Origin: Epilithonimonas vandammei | Lineage (GTDB): Bacteria > Bacteroidota > Bacteroidia > Flavobacteriales > Weeksellaceae | Assembly: GCF_003860525.1 (NCBI RefSeq) | Contig: NZ_CP034161.1 | Coordinates: forward strand, 62,001-126,000 | Direction: 5' to 3' | Length of the DNA: 64,000 bases | In this document: positions 18,960 through 27,525 of the stretch, one piece after another | Position numbering within the stretch: position 1 is the stretch's first letter | Layout: every line of letters begins with the position of its first letter | Translations under genes and position numbers: made by a program | Notes under the pieces: generated by a model | Databases searched by the model: none | Told to the model about the DNA's origin: nothing | The model's input: the letters and a program-made list of their open reading frames with translations, nothing else

Positions 18960-19442
18960 ATGATATTTAAATATTTAAGTTTCAGTATTTCAATTGTATT
19001 TCTTTCTTTTATTGTTGGGATGATTATAACTGCTTTAATAAGAAAGACAAATTTCTATAATACAACATTATCAAATCTTAATTTTATAAAAAGCGAAATG
19101 ATAAATAAAATTATTGGTGTTGGAATAATAAAATGGATTGTGAAAAATACATTTTTTAAGTTTTTAAATCCTAAACTAAAATTTGACAGAAAAATGAATA
19201 TTTCAGACGTGAAAAATATTCGAAATGAAATGACTAAATCTGAAATAGACCATTTATTTGCATTCATATTTGTCATACTTTTTGTCATCGCAACATTTTA
19301 CAAGCAAAAATATTTACTGGCATTTACAATCTTATTTGTCAACTTAATTATGAATTTATATCCTTCTTTATTACAACAACAGAATAAAAGGAGAATTGGC
19401 AAACTGCTTTCTAAGTTTGAAAACAGAAAACAAACAAACTAA
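18960..19442 (+). CDS. small membrane protein resembling CrtO-type acyltransferases
   Basis: 160 residues with an N-terminal helix (about 5-27) and two or three further helices. Two segments recall the glycosyl-diaponeurosporenoate acyltransferase (CrtO) family: an acidic/His helix, RNEMTKSEIDHLFAF, and a terminal block, NLYPSLLQQQNKRRIGKLL, where that family has an N-x-P...QR-x-NR pattern. It is AT-rich and Asn/Lys-rich, unlike the flanking capsule genes. Its leader shares the string AAAATTAAACAAAACT with the gene at 22819. It is followed within 20 bp of its stop by repeat copy A. No carotenoid genes are nearby, so the substrate is unknown. Confidence 0.5.
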   Translation: MIFKYLSFSISIVFLSFIVGMIITALIRKTNFYNTTLSNLNFIKSEMINKIIGVGIIKWIVKNTFFKFLNPKLKFDRKMNISDVKNIRNEMTKSEIDHLFAFIFVILFVIATFYKQKYLLAFTILFVNLIMNLYPSLLQQQNKRRIGKLLSKFENRKQTN

Positions 19443-19456
19443 ACTTGAATAAAAAA

Positions 19457-19731
19457 ACTACGGCTAATAACCAGAGTTTCGTTGGGCTCGAAGAGCCAAC
19501 AATGAAACTCCTGTTGAACCCTTCGGCTAGCTCAGGGCAGGCTCGCTTCGGGAGCTTTTTCAACACTATGGGTTTATCGTAAAGTTTTTAGAAAATATTT
19601 CAAGAGAACAGGACGTTCTCTTTTTTTTGTTGCCATTTTGCTGATTTTTAATTAGTTTTACAAAGTAACTAAATATGGCGCTGAGAAAGCTACCGAAGGT
19701 TTAATTCAACAGGGTATTGGCAGAATGCAGG
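19457..19731 (+). repeat. cassette-end repeat, copy A
   Basis: A noncoding element starting 15 bp past a stop codon. In order it holds: a block ACTACGGCTAATAACC..., hairpin GTTGGGCTC-GAA-GAGCCAAC (19481-19500), a CTCCTGTTGAAC...GGGAG terminator-like stem holding a CTTCGG...CTCAGGGCAGGCT repeat motif, a second strong terminator, and a block encoding KATEGLIQQGIGRMQ. The same order recurs in copy B at 22379-22685. Confidence 0.75.
19603..19628 (+). terminator. strong terminator inside repeat copy A
   Basis: Perfect stem AGAGAAC / GTTCTCT with a 5-nt loop and an eight-T run on the plus strand. It would end transcripts of the CrtO-like gene. Confidence 0.7.
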
Positions 19732-19869
19732 TTTACATTATATACTTGCCTCGCATTTTTTTGATTTTTTGTGGTCTTAATTGTTCTTTTAAACTTTTTT
19801 AACCCGTACTCCAGCAAGCCCCAAAACGTTACCTGTAATACAATTCAAGACACATAGAATATCAAAATA

Positions 19870-19904
19870 ATAAACGCTGATTTCAAAAAGGAATCAGCGT
19901 TTAT
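19870..19904 (-). terminator. terminator downstream of the cold-shock gene
   Basis: Stem ATAAACGCTGATT / AATCAGCGTTTAT (13 bp) with a 9-nt loop, T-rich on the minus strand. It ends the cold-shock transcript about 70-100 nt past the stop. Confidence 0.75.
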
Positions 19905-19973
19905 TTAAATACTTTAAAATCACATTAGGATTTGATGGGTTTTTAACCACAATCCACTGACTTTAAACTATGA

Positions 19974-20165
19974 TTAAATTCGTCTTACTTTAACAGCCGC
20001 CAAGCCTTTCTGACCTTGTTCTGTATGGAAAGAAACTTTATCACCTTCTCTGATATCATCTATCAAATTTGAAGTATGAACAAAAATTTCTTTACCTGTT
20101 TCCTGAATTGTAATAAATCCAAAACCTTTTGATTCATTAAAAAATTTCACTGTACCTTCTTGCAT
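19974..20165 (-). CDS. cold-shock protein, CspA family
   Basis: A 63-residue single cold-shock domain (OB fold) that binds single-stranded RNA/DNA and melts mRNA structure. RNP1 (KGFGFI) and RNP2-type (EIFVHTSNL) motifs are intact, and the ending GLAAVKVRRI is normal. Length matches the family (63-70). It has a long untranslated leader of roughly 240 nt, as expected for cold-shock genes, and its own terminator, so it is monocistronic. It lies between the two accessory cassettes and looks like a native gene. Confidence 0.93.
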   Translation of the reverse strand: MQEGTVKFFNESKGFGFITIQETGKEIFVHTSNLIDDIREGDKVSFHTEQGQKGLAAVKVRRI

Positions 20166-20446
20166 AATAATTACTTTTATAAGAGAATTTATTAATTTAA
20201 ACCCTCATATTCTTATCAACTTAACGTGTGATATCTAACGTTTAATAAAATGAGACTAAAATCAATAATAAATTGAATATATTGAAAGTATAAATTAAAA
20301 GGGGGTAAAATACAGTAATTCAAGAAGTGTTTGGCATCGAGCCAAAAATTTAAAAATAAAGTAGATCAAACACTCTAGTTTGTAACTTATAATATATCAT
20401 CTCTGATATTAGTGCAAATGTACTAAAATAAAATTACGCCCGCAAA
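20166..20446 (-). promoter_or_regulatory. promoter and long 5' leader of the cold-shock gene
   Basis: On the minus strand TTTG (20443-20446), 20 bp, then TACATTTG (20415-20422) form a Bacteroidota promoter. The predicted start near 20408 leaves about 240 nt of AT-rich leader before the ATG. Long leaders of csp genes commonly fold as temperature-responsive structures; here that is inferred. The 170 bp beyond, to the next gene, hold nothing recognisable. Confidence 0.55.
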
Positions 20447-20620
20447 TAAATTAAATAAAGGTTATTTATCACTAAAACTCAACTAAAAATTTTTGCTCAG
20501 TTTCGGTTTTCCTTTGAAATTGTGTGCAAAGTAGCCCGTTCTTCGCCAATACTTTTTCCGTTAACCAAAATGCGATCATCGACCAAGTTCAAATCAACAG
20601 TCAGACACTTTATAATCTGA

Positions 20621-21121
20621 TCAGTATTTTATCGACACAATTTCAAATTGCTTTTCCGCTTTTCCCAATTTCAAGGTCACGCGATCACCGACCTTTCTGT
20701 CCATAAAGATTTTCGCAATCGGAGAGATAAACGCTATTTTTCCTTTCGCAACATTGGCCTCATCTACGCCCACGATTTGATAGTGCTGGATTGTGGGATC
20801 AGAGTCAACTTTAAAAAATACTTCAGCACCGAACCTCACAATATTTTTTGGTTGTTTAGCAAGATTAACAATTTTCGCAGACGCAATTCGATCGAGTAAC
20901 AATTGCAATTTCGCATTGATTAAATTGACGGCAATTCGATTTTCATTCTCGTCCGAAATCAAGGTATTGTCGCGCTCGTGAATCATTTCATCACGTTCCG
21001 CGAGTAACTGACCGTATCCGAACTCCGTAACGAAGTTTACCGTACCTGGTGGTAAATCGGCACGGGGCGGAATCATCGGGAGTTCCTCCTGATCACCTTC
21101 TTTCACAAATCCTCTACTCAT
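20621..21121 (-). CDS. GreA/GreB-family transcription elongation factor-like protein
   Basis: About 166 residues. The start was set at MSRGFVKEGDQEE, a typical GreB-type opening, rather than an upstream in-frame ATG. After a Pro-rich stretch (LPMIPPRADLPPGTVNF) there is an N-terminal coiled-coil-like region with ERDEMIHERDNTL. A C-terminal FKBP-like GreA/GreB domain (about 100-166) follows, with the pattern YQIVGVDEANVAKGKIAFISPIAK. The family rescues backtracked RNA polymerase by stimulating transcript cleavage. The acidic loop tip needed for cleavage could not be confirmed by eye, so it may be a Gre-like regulator instead. Confidence 0.75.
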   Translation of the reverse strand: MSRGFVKEGDQEELPMIPPRADLPPGTVNFVTEFGYGQLLAERDEMIHERDNTLISDENENRIAVNLINAKLQLLLDRIASAKIVNLAKQPKNIVRFGAEVFFKVDSDPTIQHYQIVGVDEANVAKGKIAFISPIAKIFMDRKVGDRVTLKLGKAEKQFEIVSIKY

Positions 21122-21396
21122 ATATTCCAGTGTTACATTTATTCCGTTAAACTTAAAATTACTGATATGTTTTGAGTTCAAAAAATTTACCAAAAAAACT
21201 TAAGAGTTATAAACCTATTAAGTTTGCAGATCTTTTCCGAAAAGCACTTAACTATAAAGCCAGCACTGAAACCAACAGCAGCTAAGACGCAATTGCTTCA
21301 TTGTCTGCAATGTAAATATACATTTTTTAAGTAACTGCGCATTCTTCACACGCGACTGTGCATAGTGTCGAAGCGTAGACTTTAAAATTAAAAAAA

Positions 21397-22373
21397 ATGT
21401 GGTTCAAAGATTTAACAGGATTTCAAGAGGAGTCTCCAGAAAATGTAAAAAGTAAATTAATTGTTGAAAATGATTATTTTATTTCATTGGCGAATTCTAA
21501 AAAATTCACTTTTGGGAAGTTAGAAATTCCGACCTTGGAAGAATTAAGAAATCAAAACCCTCAAATTAATAACTACAATGGTAAAATTCGTGTAAGTGAG
21601 ATTGTAGCAGATGTAAAAAATCTACATAATCTAGCTGAAAACGAAAATGCATTATTTCAAGTTGCTTCTCAATTTAATTTACTTGAAATGATAAATCCAA
21701 ATATAACTCCAGAAATGGGAATCGACAGATATGAATTTGATAGAACTCAAGGTCCAATCTGTGCAATGTCTTGTGGAGCAGAAACTATTTTGTAGAAATA
21801 AATGGACAAATTGGACAAACTGAAGAGCTCCAAATTGATTGTTTAGAACTCATTGGAAATGAATTAGATAATGAAAATCTAAATTTGTGGAAAATGAAAA
21901 ATGGATATGCTCTGCTTTCTCAAAATGGACTTTTAACCATTAATAAAAAAATTGCTCAACTCAATAATAACGAAAGAGAAAGATTAAAAGGAAAACTTAA
22001 AGTTGGAATACAGTGGCAAACTGACGTTACAATATTCGAAGTAAAACAAAAAGTATCTCAAATATATTGTTCTGCTTTACCAGTTGGATATAGTCAGATA
22101 GAATCATTTTATTGGGAATATTTTGCCAGGATTATTCTTGAGGCACTATACGAGGCAACTCTGTACGCAGGGATGTTAAACATGGAAAAAAATAAGTCAG
22201 ATTTGGTTTATTTAACTTTAGTTGGAGGTGGAGTTTTCGGGAATGAAGAATATTGGATTTTAGAATCCATGCAAAAAGCAATTGAAAAATTCAAAAATGT
22301 ACCTTTAAACGTTAAGATTGTTAGCTACGGAACGCCAAACTTGAATTTGAAAGAATATTTTGAAGAAATTTAA
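21397..22373 (+). pseudogene. macrodomain-like protein gene broken by a short deletion
   Basis: Two consecutive frames encode the halves of one protein. The first (to 21795) runs from MWFKDLTGFQEESPENVKSK to GPICAMSCGAETIL-stop. The second resumes with RNYFVEINGQIGQTEE and runs to 22373. Together they resemble a widespread uncharacterised family with a DRTQGP-CA...GAGTIYRNYF core and a macrodomain-type loop (LTLVGGGVFGN). Restoring 13 bp at the repeated GAAACTATTT near 21780 gives one 329-codon frame. The second half has no convincing start or ribosome site. Neighbouring repeat B follows 6 bp after the stop. Confidence 0.75.
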
Positions 22374-22378
22374 AAAAT

Positions 22379-22685
22379 ACTTCAGCTTATAACCAAAATT
22401 TCGTTGGGCTTGAAAAGCCAACAATCAATTGAAAAATCATCGAAACAAAATAAAAAATAAAAAACGCTGAGATAAACTCCTGTTGAACGGAAACTTCGGG
22501 AGTTTTTTTAGCATTATGGTTTTATCGACGGGAACTTGTAAAGAGATTCAGGAGACTTCGAGATAAGTCTCTTTTTTTGTGGGTTATTTTTAGCTATAAT
22601 TTATTTAATCGTATAAAGTAACAGATTTATGCGATTGGAAAAGCTACCGGAGGTTTTGTTCAAGATGGTATTGGCAAAATGCGGG
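22379..22685 (+). repeat. cassette-end repeat, copy B
   Basis: Same block order as copy A. ACTTCAGCTTATAACC... is followed by hairpin GTTGGGCTT-GAA-AAGCCAAC (22403-22422), AAACTCC...GGGAGTTT terminator (22474-22508), a second terminator (22551-22578), and a block encoding KATGGFVQDGIGKM. An extra AT-rich stretch of about 45 bp separates the first two blocks. Confidence 0.75.
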
Positions 22686-22731
22686 GGGAATGGGAAAGTT
22701 GAAATATTTGTAATATTTGTAATATTTATCC

Positions 22732-22788
22732 GCCGCTGCTTTTTCGTATTATTATTTTTGTAATTTAGTAATCCGAAAAAGCATCGGC
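22732..22788 (+). repeat. imperfect inverted repeat ahead of the delta-60 protein gene
   Basis: Arms 22732-22751 (gccgctgctttttcgtatta) and 22769-22788 pair over 20 bp with two mismatches around a 17-nt loop. No T-run follows, so it is not a plain terminator. It ends 8 bp before GTTAGCAG and the shared leader AAAATTAAACAAAACT. Confidence 0.7.
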
Positions 22789-22818
22789 ACCGTTAGCAGA
22801 AAAATTAAACAAAACTAT

Positions 22819-24159
22819 ATGAAAACTAAACTTTTACTATTATTAACAATCCAAATTTTCAACCTTTATTTATCACAAAAATCAGGAGAATTAGATCAGA
22901 ATTTTTACGCAGATAATGGGTTAAATAATTCAGTTCAGAAAATTATTATACAACCTGATAAGAAAGTTTTAGTATCAGGTATTTTTAAATTTTTTAATGG
23001 AGTTTCTAAACAAAATTTTTTACGCCTAAACAGTGATGGGAAAATTGATATTAATTTTTTAATAGGGGAAAGTTTAAATTCTAATTCAAATGATTGGTGC
23101 GATATGATTTTACAAAATGATGGGAAAATTTTACTTACAACACAGGGAAAATTTGATAGTCAAAATGTTAAAAGTTTAATTAGAATAAATAATGACGGAA
23201 CTATTGATACAGGTTTTCAATTTGATGCAAATTTTTATATTTCGAGACTGGCAATTACAAATGATAATAAAATTATTTGCGTTGGAGGCGCAGAAAAACT
23301 AATAAGATTATCAACTAATGGTTTAAAAGACGAATCATTTAAATTAGATCCAGCTGTAAAACTAAGAGAACATATTGATGGTGGTGGAATTGGTCACGTT
23401 TTTGTGCAAAATGATGATAAAATAATTATAAATTATGGACCGATTTATGATACGACATATATTAATACAATCATAACAATGTATAGATTAAATAAAAACG
23501 GAGAAATTGACAATACTTTTAATGCACCAGATATTACAAGTGTCAAATATTTTAAAAATCAATCTGATGGAAAAATAATTGTTTTGGGCAAAAATAAAAT
23601 AAATAATTCCTCTCTATTTAGATTGAATAACGACGGTTCTCTGGATTTAACTTTTAATGGTTATTCCTATGACTTTTTAAATAATCATAATTTTGAAATT
23701 GATAGTAATGATGATATATATATATTAAATAATAATAGAGTAATTAAGTTAAATAAAAATGGAGAAATAGATAGCAATTTTAATACAAACGCTAGCTCCG
23801 CAAATAATCCTATATTTACAATAACAATAGATGACCAGAAAATTTATTTAGGTGGAGCCTTTCAACAATACAGTGGGGTTACAAAAAATTTTTTAGCTCG
23901 AATTTATAAAAATTCAGAATCATTGAGCACTCAGAATATAGTATCTGAAAATATTCTTTATCCAAACCCTTTTAATAGCAATGTTTATATTTCAGAAAAG
24001 ATTTTGAAAATTGAGATTTATGACTTTAATGGAAGGCTTATTAAAAATATCGATAAAATTGAAAAAAACTCTGATTTCTCTTACTTAAAAAAAGGAGAAT
24101 ATATTTTTGTTCTTTTTGATGGAAAAACAAAGAAATCAGTTAAAATGATTAAAAAATAA
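22819..24159 (+). CDS. secreted T9SS type A protein with delta-60 repeats
   Basis: 446 residues. Signal peptide (about 1-19, ending LYLSQ), then about seven delta-60 (propeller-like) repeats recognisable by phrases such as LDQNFYADNGLN, IIIQPDKKVLVSG and RLNSDGKIDINF. The T9SS type A sorting domain follows at about 370-446: ILYPNPFNSNVYISEK, IYDFNGRLIKN and the terminal SVKMIKK. It should be exported by Sec, then by the type IX system, and anchored or released at the surface. Very AT-rich with many Asn/Lys codons, unlike core genes here. It is preceded by an inverted repeat and shares a leader with the CrtO-like gene. Confidence 0.88.
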   Translation: MKTKLLLLLTIQIFNLYLSQKSGELDQNFYADNGLNNSVQKIIIQPDKKVLVSGIFKFFNGVSKQNFLRLNSDGKIDINFLIGESLNSNSNDWCDMILQNDGKILLTTQGKFDSQNVKSLIRINNDGTIDTGFQFDANFYISRLAITNDNKIICVGGAEKLIRLSTNGLKDESFKLDPAVKLREHIDGGGIGHVFVQNDDKIIINYGPIYDTTYINTIITMYRLNKNGEIDNTFNAPDITSVKYFKNQSDGKIIVLGKNKINNSSLFRLNNDGSLDLTFNGYSYDFLNNHNFEIDSNDDIYILNNNRVIKLNKNGEIDSNFNTNASSANNPIFTITIDDQKIYLGGAFQQYSGVTKNFLARIYKNSESLSTQNIVSENILYPNPFNSNVYISEKILKIEIYDFNGRLIKNIDKIEKNSDFSYLKKGEYIFVLFDGKTKKSVKMIKK

Positions 24160-24230
24160 TTCTTCTGCTTTCATCGGTAACCGTTGCATAACTCCCTAAA
24201 CATCTCAAATACTAAAAATATTGAGCTCAA

Positions 24231-24259
24231 TACAGCTTCATTACGGAGCTGTTTTTTTA
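24231..24259 (+). terminator. terminator after the delta-60 protein gene
   Basis: ACAGCT / AGCTGT stem with a 9-nt loop and seven T on the plus strand, about 70 bp past the stop. Confidence 0.65.
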
Positions 24260-24730
24260 TGACAATAAAATTTTAGGTGGAAAATGGACTGGCTAATTCA
24301 GGCTATAACTGAGTCGATGAAGGTCGGTTTTTCGTGAATAATGTATCCCCTTCGCATATTGTGCTAGTTGATCAGCGTACCTAAAACGGATTCGACTGTA
24401 CTACTCCGCCGCTTTACCAACCTCTGCCACACCAATTTCTGTAAACTAAGTTGGTAAAAAAGTTTGGGGGTAAAATGTTTGCGTCCTTGCATAATCCTAT
24501 AACGCAAAAACATTATCCCTTAGCATGCCCAAAACCAAATTTTTTTAATTATTTTTGAGTTGTGCAACAAGCACATCGGTTTGGCGAAATGTGGGGTTTA
24601 AGGCTAAGTTGAACTATGCTACTTTTTTAGCCGCCAATATTAACCCGATATCGCAGATTTGCAATGCGTGACTGATACAAAAGCACGGATTACAAATCCG
24701 CGCTATCAAATTTGGCAACAAACAAAAAAA
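24260..24730. other. noncoding stretch between accessory zone and topA
   Basis: About 470 bp with no supported gene on either strand. It contains mixed AT-rich and GC-richer segments, including the palindrome listed separately. It looks like insertion scar sequence, but no element ends could be assigned. Confidence 0.4.
24682..24704. repeat. REP-like palindrome
   Basis: AGCACGGATT-ACA-AATCCGCGCT forms a 10-bp stem with one mismatch. Palindromes of this form (GCGGATTTGTAATCCG) occur as dispersed repeats in many Bacteroidota; only one copy was noticed here. Confidence 0.45.
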
Positions 24731-24753
24731 AGCACAGATCGAAAATCTGTGCT
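24731..24753 (-). terminator. topA terminator
   Basis: AGCACAGAT / ATCTGTGCT stem with a 5-nt loop followed by a seven-T run on the minus strand, 22 bp past the topA stop. Confidence 0.85.
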
Positions 24754-24774
24754 TTCTATTTTATTAAAGTCTAA

Positions 24775-27333
24775 TTACTTCTTCTTAGCCGGCGCTTTTT
24801 TCGCAGCAGGCTTTTTCGCAGTAGTTGCTTTCTTAGCGGCCGGTTTCTTTTTTTCGGCAAAAGCTTTCGGATCCTGCTCGGTGATCCATTTCTTCACTTC
24901 ATCCAGAGAGATCTCTTTCAGCTCTTCGGCTTCATATTTAGTATCGTCTGCCTTTTTCGGGATCTTAAAATTCGCCTTTCCAAATTTGATAAATGGACCC
25001 CAACGGCCATTCTCTATCGCGATTTTTTCTTTTTCCCACTGCCGAATGTAACGGTTAGCCTCTTTATCCAGCTTGGCATCAATCAGTTCATTGATGTCGC
25101 TCTGGGAAAGATTATCGAAGTCATATCGCTTTGGCACATTGACAAAGATACTCTTGTATTTGATAAACGGTCCGAATCTTCCTGTTCCTTTCGTTACAGG
25201 CTCGCCTTTATAAGTGGCAATAGGCGCATCGGCTCTTTTCTTTTCGTTGATGATTTCTTCTGCTCTTTCCTGATTCACGGATAGCGGATCTTCGCCTTTA
25301 GGAATGCTAATATACGTTTCGCCCCATTTCACATAAGGACCAAATCTTCCCACGCCCACAGAAACTGGCTGACCGTCTACCTCCTGAAGATCAAACGGCA
25401 GCTTGAACAGCTCCAAAGCTTCTTCCAAAGTAATGGTTGCTATATTTTGATTGGCCATCAGTGAAGCGAATGTCGGTTTTTCCTCGTCATCCTGCTCCCC
25501 AATCTGGATCATCGGCCCGAATCTTCCAATTCTAGCGTGGACATTCTTACCGCTTTTCGGATCTACACCCAAGATTCTTTCGCCGGTTGCCCTATCAGCA
25601 TTTTCTTCCACATCTTCAATTCTCGGATGGAACTTGGAGTAGAAATCCGTCATCATTTCCTTCCACTTCTGGTCGCCATTGGCAATCTCATCAAAGCCTT
25701 CTTCTACTCTTGCAGTGAAGCCGTAGTCCAGGATCTCAGCAAAATTATCGGTTAAGAAGTCATTTACTACTTCGCCAATGTCCGTTGGAACAAATTTATT
25801 CTTATCTCCGCCAAACTTCTCTTCGAGAACTTCTTTCTTCACACCAGATTTGCCCAATGTCATCTTAACGATCTCTCTTGTCTGCGGCTCTATTTCTCTC
25901 TTATCTACATACTCACGGTTCTGGATCGTCTGAATTGTGGGTGCATAGGTAGATGGACGTCCGATTCCCAGTTCTTCCAACTTCTTCACCAATCCTGCCT
26001 CGGTAAATCTTGCAGCTGGTTTTGTGAATTTTTCTGTTGCCGTGATGGTTTTATAATCTAGGATTTCTCCTACTTTTACTTTTGGTAATAGCTTTTCATT
26101 GCTATCATCGTCATCATCTTCTGTTTTTACGATGCCATAAGCCTTGAGGAAACCATCGAATATAATCACTTCTCCCTGCGCTTCAAAATGCTGAGGCAAT
26201 TTCGGATTCCCGATTTCGATCACCGTTTTCTCTATTTTCGCATTCTCCATCTGGGAAGCAAGCGTTCTTCTATAGATCAATTGATACAGCTTGTTTAGCT
26301 GCGCATCGCCTACGGTTTTCACCGAAAAATCTGTCGGGCGAATGGCCTCGTGTGCTTCCTGTGCAGACGATGATTTTGTTGTATAATTTCTTGGCTTAGA
26401 ATAATTTTCGCCGTATTCTGAAAGAATCTGAGCTTTCGCACCATTAATCGCTTCCTGAGAAAGATTCACGGAATCCGTTCTCATATAGGTAATGAATCCT
26501 TCCTCGTAAAGTCGCTGCGCCAGTCGCATAGTAGTGGTAACATTATATCCTAGTCTGGAAGATGCTTCCTGTTGTAATGTAGATGTTGTAAATGGAGCCG
26601 AAGCAGTTCTGGTTCCCGGTCTGGTTTCTACATTAAGAACTTTGAATTCTGTGGATTGAGCTTGCTGCAGAAAAGTCTCTGCATCTGATTCCTTCTCAAA
26701 ATCTTTTTTCAGTTTTGCCGCAATTTCCTGCTTTCCATCATTCAGAAAAACCCCTTCCACTTTGAAACTTGGTTTCGGTACAAACTCACGGATTTCTTTT
26801 TCTCTCTCTACAATCAATCTTACTGCCACCGACTGCACTCTTCCCGCAGACAATCCTGTCTTCACTTTTTTCCACAGAACGGGCGACATCTCGAAACCAA
26901 CGATCCTGTCCAGAACTCTCCTCGCCTGCTGAGCGTTTACCAAATTCTGATCAATATCTCTCGGATTTTCAATCGCTTTTAGAATGGCATTTTTTGTGAT
27001 CTCGTGGAAAACAATTCTTTTTCGGTTTTCCGGCTTCAATTTTAATTCTTCAGCAAGATGCCACGCAATCGCTTCACCTTCGCGGTCTTCATCGGACGCC
27101 AACCAAACCATTTCTGATTTTTTTACTGCGGCCTTCAGCTCGGTCACGAGCTTCTTTTTATCGGCAGACACTTCATAGTCGGGTGTGAAATTCGACAAGT
27201 CGATTCCCATCCCTTTTTTAGGCAGATCACGGATATGTCCAAAGCTGGATTTGACCTCGTAATCCTTACCTAAATATTTCTGAATTGTTTTTGCTTTTGC
27301 CGGAGACTCGACGATGACTAAATTTTTTGACAT
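24775..27333 (-). CDS. topA: DNA topoisomerase I (type IA)
   Basis: Relaxes negative supercoils by single-strand passage. 852 residues: Toprim domain at the start (KNLVIVESPAKAKTIQKYLG, DEDREGEAIAWHL), the type IA core with the catalytic Tyr in EGFITYMRTDS, then several C-terminal RFGP repeats (VGVGRFGPYVKWG, GTGRFGPFIKY). Zinc-finger cysteines are absent, as in many Bacteroidota enzymes. It ends in a Lys/Ala-rich tail (PAAKKAPAKKK) that probably binds DNA non-specifically. Divergent from ileS across a 192-bp gap, with TACTTTTG 16 nt before its ATG. Confidence 0.96.
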   Translation of the reverse strand: MSKNLVIVESPAKAKTIQKYLGKDYEVKSSFGHIRDLPKKGMGIDLSNFTPDYEVSADKKKLVTELKAAVKKSEMVWLASDEDREGEAIAWHLAEELKLKPENRKRIVFHEITKNAILKAIENPRDIDQNLVNAQQARRVLDRIVGFEMSPVLWKKVKTGLSAGRVQSVAVRLIVEREKEIREFVPKPSFKVEGVFLNDGKQEIAAKLKKDFEKESDAETFLQQAQSTEFKVLNVETRPGTRTASAPFTTSTLQQEASSRLGYNVTTTMRLAQRLYEEGFITYMRTDSVNLSQEAINGAKAQILSEYGENYSKPRNYTTKSSSAQEAHEAIRPTDFSVKTVGDAQLNKLYQLIYRRTLASQMENAKIEKTVIEIGNPKLPQHFEAQGEVIIFDGFLKAYGIVKTEDDDDDSNEKLLPKVKVGEILDYKTITATEKFTKPAARFTEAGLVKKLEELGIGRPSTYAPTIQTIQNREYVDKREIEPQTREIVKMTLGKSGVKKEVLEEKFGGDKNKFVPTDIGEVVNDFLTDNFAEILDYGFTARVEEGFDEIANGDQKWKEMMTDFYSKFHPRIEDVEENADRATGERILGVDPKSGKNVHARIGRFGPMIQIGEQDDEEKPTFASLMANQNIATITLEEALELFKLPFDLQEVDGQPVSVGVGRFGPYVKWGETYISIPKGEDPLSVNQERAEEIINEKKRADAPIATYKGEPVTKGTGRFGPFIKYKSIFVNVPKRYDFDNLSQSDINELIDAKLDKEANRYIRQWEKEKIAIENGRWGPFIKFGKANFKIPKKADDTKYEAEELKEISLDEVKKWITEQDPKAFAEKKKPAAKKATTAKKPAAKKAPAKKK

Positions 27334-27525
27334 CCTAGAAAAATTTTTGCAAAAGTAGGAGTTTTTTTATTATCAATTTCTGCAAAACTCATTTCTACTG
27401 TCTATACCTTATATATATTGTTGAGTTTTACTATAAAATTACACGAGTGATGACTATAAATATCTACTTTTTTCACTAAATTCGCAGACTTAATAAATAA
27501 AGAACACGATTTTTAGACGTTGATA

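Noticed and set aside
19457..22685. Repeat copies A and B as classical integron attC sites
   Set aside because: GTTGGGC fits GTTRRRY, but the matching RYYYAAC is missing and the order of half-sites is reversed, so only a looser cassette-like reading is kept.
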